This document shows positions 6,898-8,262 of a DNA stretch of 8,262 nt, one piece after another. A program made the translations under genes and the position numbers. Location of the stretch: NCBI GenBank assembly GCA_047973165.1, contig JBKEBM010000006.1, positions 1 to 8,262 of the forward strand. Reading direction: 5' to 3'. The DNA is from JBKEAD01 sp047973165 (GTDB lineage Bacteria; Verrucomicrobiota; Verrucomicrobiia; Chthoniobacterales; JBKEAD01). Position 1 is the first letter of the stretch, and each line of letters starts with the position of its first letter. Below the pieces are notes generated by a model. The model ran no database searches. It was given only the letters and a program-made list of their open reading frames with translations, and was not told the DNA's origin.

Positions 6898-7120
6898 GTT
6901 GTACCATCAGATATTGATGCTAAGAATCCTCACGTTATGACTCCTGCGACAAAAGGAAAAAACGAAATAAGGTGTCAGGTTGAAATTGGTTAATTGTGTG
7001 TGAGTATTACTGAGTAGGTTTTTCAAAGTAAACTATTGAGGCGAGGTATTCGCTTTATGTTGTATTTGGAACTTCCCGGTAATGTTCGAATACAACACAC
7101 ATTTTAATAGGGGGGAGAAC
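6898..7120. other. Gene-poor AT-rich spacer after the rpoD terminator
   Basis: No convincing protein frame, tRNA or known riboswitch fold is seen here. The only structured element is the palindrome at 7058-7097, listed separately. A weak promoter-like pair on the + strand (TTGAAA at 6980-6985 and TATTAC at 7005-7010, spacing 19) is below the level I would call. Base composition is clearly lower in G+C than in the nrd genes. Confidence 0.5.
7058..7097. repeat. Palindromic hairpin or operator-like inverted repeat
   Basis: TGTTGTATT (7058-7066) is complementary to AATACAACA (7089-7097). An inner pair, GAAC (7069-7072) with GTTC (7084-7087), flanks the 11-base loop TTCCCGGTAAT. Together they give about 13 base pairs with a small asymmetric internal loop. 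No T-run follows immediately. The arrangement suits either an RNA leader hairpin or a binding site for a dimeric regulator, and it lies 24 bases before the candidate ORF at 7121. Confidence 0.55.
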
Positions 7121-7230
7121 ATGGTGATTAAACATCCGATTCTAAAAACTGTAGCAGTAGGTGTTTCCATCCGTACAACGGAAACCCTGTATAATATATT
7201 GTATGGATGTAGGGGGGAGTATAGGGGGGG
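7108..7230 (+). repeat. Three G-runs in repeated TAGGGGGG context
   Basis: TAGGGGGGAG occurs exactly at 7108-7117 and 7210-7219, and a related TATAGGGGGGG ends at 7230. The runs contain six, six and seven G within an otherwise AT-rich stretch. The first lies at Shine-Dalgarno distance from ATG 7121. Homopolymers of this length are prone to slippage and to base-calling errors. Confidence 0.6.
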
Positions 7231-7264
7231 TATGTTTTATTCTTCAAAAGTCAGTTATCCGTAG
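7121..7264 (+). CDS. Candidate 47-residue ORF with purine-rich Shine-Dalgarno-like sequence
   Basis: ATG 7121 is preceded by GGGGGGAG with a three-base gap to the start codon, the only Shine-Dalgarno-like sequence before any frame in this window. The predicted peptide starts MVIKHPILKTVAVGVSIRTT and ends KVSYP at a TAG. It has no motif, membrane segment or family that I recognise. An in-frame ATG at 7082 would add 13 residues but overlaps the palindrome. The 3' end overlaps the convergent VWA-like gene by 14 bases. The frame is short and the G-run recurs elsewhere without a start codon, so coding status is doubtful. Confidence 0.22.
   Translation: MVIKHPILKTVAVGVSIRTTETLYNILYGCRGEYRGGMFYSSKVSYP
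7163..7185. repeat. Short inverted repeat
   Basis: GTTTCC (7163-7168) and GGAAAC (7180-7185) flank 11 bases, and an alternative inner pairing CCGT/ACGG is also possible. Read on the - strand it lies about 65 bases beyond the VWA-like gene stop. It might contribute to 3' end formation there, but no adjacent T-run is present. Confidence 0.3.
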
Positions 7265-8262
7265 GTGGAGGAGGGTCCAGATCCTTGATAGGATTTTTGG
7301 AGTTATTGAGCCATGTTATGGTTCCTCCTCCGTAAGTTTTACCTTTAGCATTTGCTTCTTTTTTATAAAAAGTTACAGAAGCTCTGCGGAGGGCTCCTCC
7401 TGACTGCGATGCTATAAGCTGACTGCCGGGAGATGGCTTCTCATAAGTGGTTATAATATAAAGCCTTAGTTCTGCTTTTATAAGTTCTGTAACTAAAGTT
7501 TTAATATCATCTTTTTTGGAAGAAGTTTCTTTGAAATTTGAGATGGCAACGATAGTAGCTTTACTTCCTGCATACTTCCGGCAGGCATCCAGAATGGCCC
7601 AGTAGAAGGTTTGATGGTCTGTAAAGTATGCGTATCCTGCATTGCGATCTTTTACTTTTTCTTTCCGCTCAATAGTATTTGTGGAGTAGGTTACAACTTC
7701 GTCAGTTCCTTTGACTTTATTTCAAAATTCGGTTCCAATTTTATAGTGATTTGGGTCATTTTTAGCCATTATTCCTGTAAGTGTTCCCAGTTCTCCTATT
7801 ACATTGTTGGTGGCTTTTAGTGCATTAATAAGGTTTTGAACTCCAGAATGGAGTTTCTTTTTTGCGCGAATTCTCTGACTCTGATCCACAATCAGAATTA
7901 TATCCTGATTTACTAAAGCATCTTTACCGGGTCGCCCCCATCCTTCACCAACATTTCCTAATGCTTTTTTGGTACCAGGCCAGGTAGCAGATGAATACCC
8001 CAGTCCAATCCCCTTACCACTTCCACCACCTTTACCCCCTGTATCAGCAGAATCATTACCATCCCCTGATCCCCCGGTATTTGCTGAAGCAACAGTAGCT
8101 ACAGTAGCTACAGATACGGGGGTTAGAGAAGCTGGTTTAACCTCAAAAGAAAGAGCCGAAGGAGCGGAGGTGGTGATAGCAGAGAGATTATTCTCTGAGG
8201 TCACAGAAGCCGCATTGAGAGGCTGCATGTTTTTGACAGTATCCCCAAGACCGCCGGAGGAA
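7251..8262 (-). pseudogene. VWA-domain-like protein interrupted by an in-frame TGA (5' end outside window)
   Basis: Read on the - strand, one frame runs from the right edge to TGA at 7253-7251 and is broken only by a TGA at 7724-7722. Before it are 168 codons from ATG 8228, and the frame is open further upstream (SSGGLGDTVKN precedes that Met). After it are 156 codons with no other stop. The N-terminal part is Ser/Thr/Ala-rich, then a Gly-rich linker (about 52-78). DIILIVDQSQRI (109-120) followed by an amphipathic helix resembles strand 1 and helix 1 of a VWA domain. Past the stop, YWAILDACRKYAG, SKATIVAISNF and ELIKAELRLYIITT fit the later VWA strands and helices. The metal-binding DxSxS is degraded to DQSQR. 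The protein ends in PPPPTDN. No signal peptide or membrane segment is visible in the part present. TGG (Trp) or CGA (Arg) mutated to TGA, or a base-call error, would explain the interruption. Exact function is unknown. Confidence 0.65.
8092..8113. repeat. 9-bp tandem repeat in the VWA-like gene
   Basis: ACAGTAGCT is repeated twice (8092-8100, 8101-8109) and followed by a partial third copy (ACAG). On the - strand it encodes the VATVAT stretch of the low-complexity N-terminal part. It is a small slippage-type repeat. Confidence 0.6.

Noticed and set aside
7190..7195. Perfect TATAAT as a -10 box on the + strand
   Set aside because: The position 17 bases upstream is CCATCC, with no -35 likeness, and the TG is not at the extended -10 spacing; such hexamers are common in AT-rich DNA.
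7251..7724. TGA reassigned as a sense codon
   Set aside because: nrdD, nrdG, dnaG and rpoD are full length with no internal TGA and use TGG for Trp, and the VWA-like gene itself has TGG codons; a point mutation or error is simpler.
7611..7820. 69-codon + strand ORF rich in Phe, Cys and Ser
   Set aside because: It is the antisense shadow of the VWA-like gene around its in-frame stop and has no start context or recognisable domain.

Overview
This is a bacterial window. In order it carries the 3' part of an anaerobic (class III) ribonucleotide reductase locus, then DNA primase (dnaG) and the primary sigma factor (rpoD), all on the + strand. A clear intrinsic terminator follows, then an AT-richer stretch with a damaged or interrupted von Willebrand A (VWA)-like gene on the - strand that runs off the right edge. 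The class III reductase points to an anaerobe or facultative anaerobe. The lysine/alanine-rich extension on RpoD and the scarcity of Shine-Dalgarno sequences remind me of Verrucomicrobiota (Opitutae-like). That placement is an impression from general knowledge, not something the sequence proves.

Positions 1-2621 hold the nrd region. The large NrdD catalytic chain (1-1722, open at the left edge) ends just after its zinc-binding site, without the glycyl-radical segment. That segment is encoded by its own 57-codon gene at 1761-1934, which has an independent ATG in another frame. The activating radical SAM enzyme NrdG follows at 1995-2621. The reductase therefore appears to be built from two polypeptides, with NrdG placing the radical on the small one. 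This is the most interesting feature of the window.

Positions 2622-6897 hold the replication/transcription pair. A 215-base spacer contains a short candidate ORF, an 11-base direct repeat and a small hairpin. Then come dnaG (2837-4612, GTG start) and rpoD (4642-6858, TTG start), 29 bases apart and presumably co-transcribed. This resembles the rpsU-dnaG-rpoD macromolecular synthesis operon, but no rpsU lies upstream. RpoD carries about 165 residues of histone-H1-like Lys/Ala-rich sequence ahead of region 1.1, including a near-perfect 81-bp tandem duplication. A strong rho-independent terminator closes the unit at 6862-6897.

Positions 6898-8262 are visibly AT-richer and less organised. They hold a 19-base-spaced palindromic hairpin, three G-runs of six or seven, a possible 47-codon ORF, and the - strand VWA-like gene (stop at 7251). 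A single in-frame TGA at 7722-7724 interrupts that gene, yet its frame stays open and protein-like on both sides. This suggests a recent nonsense mutation or a base-call error.
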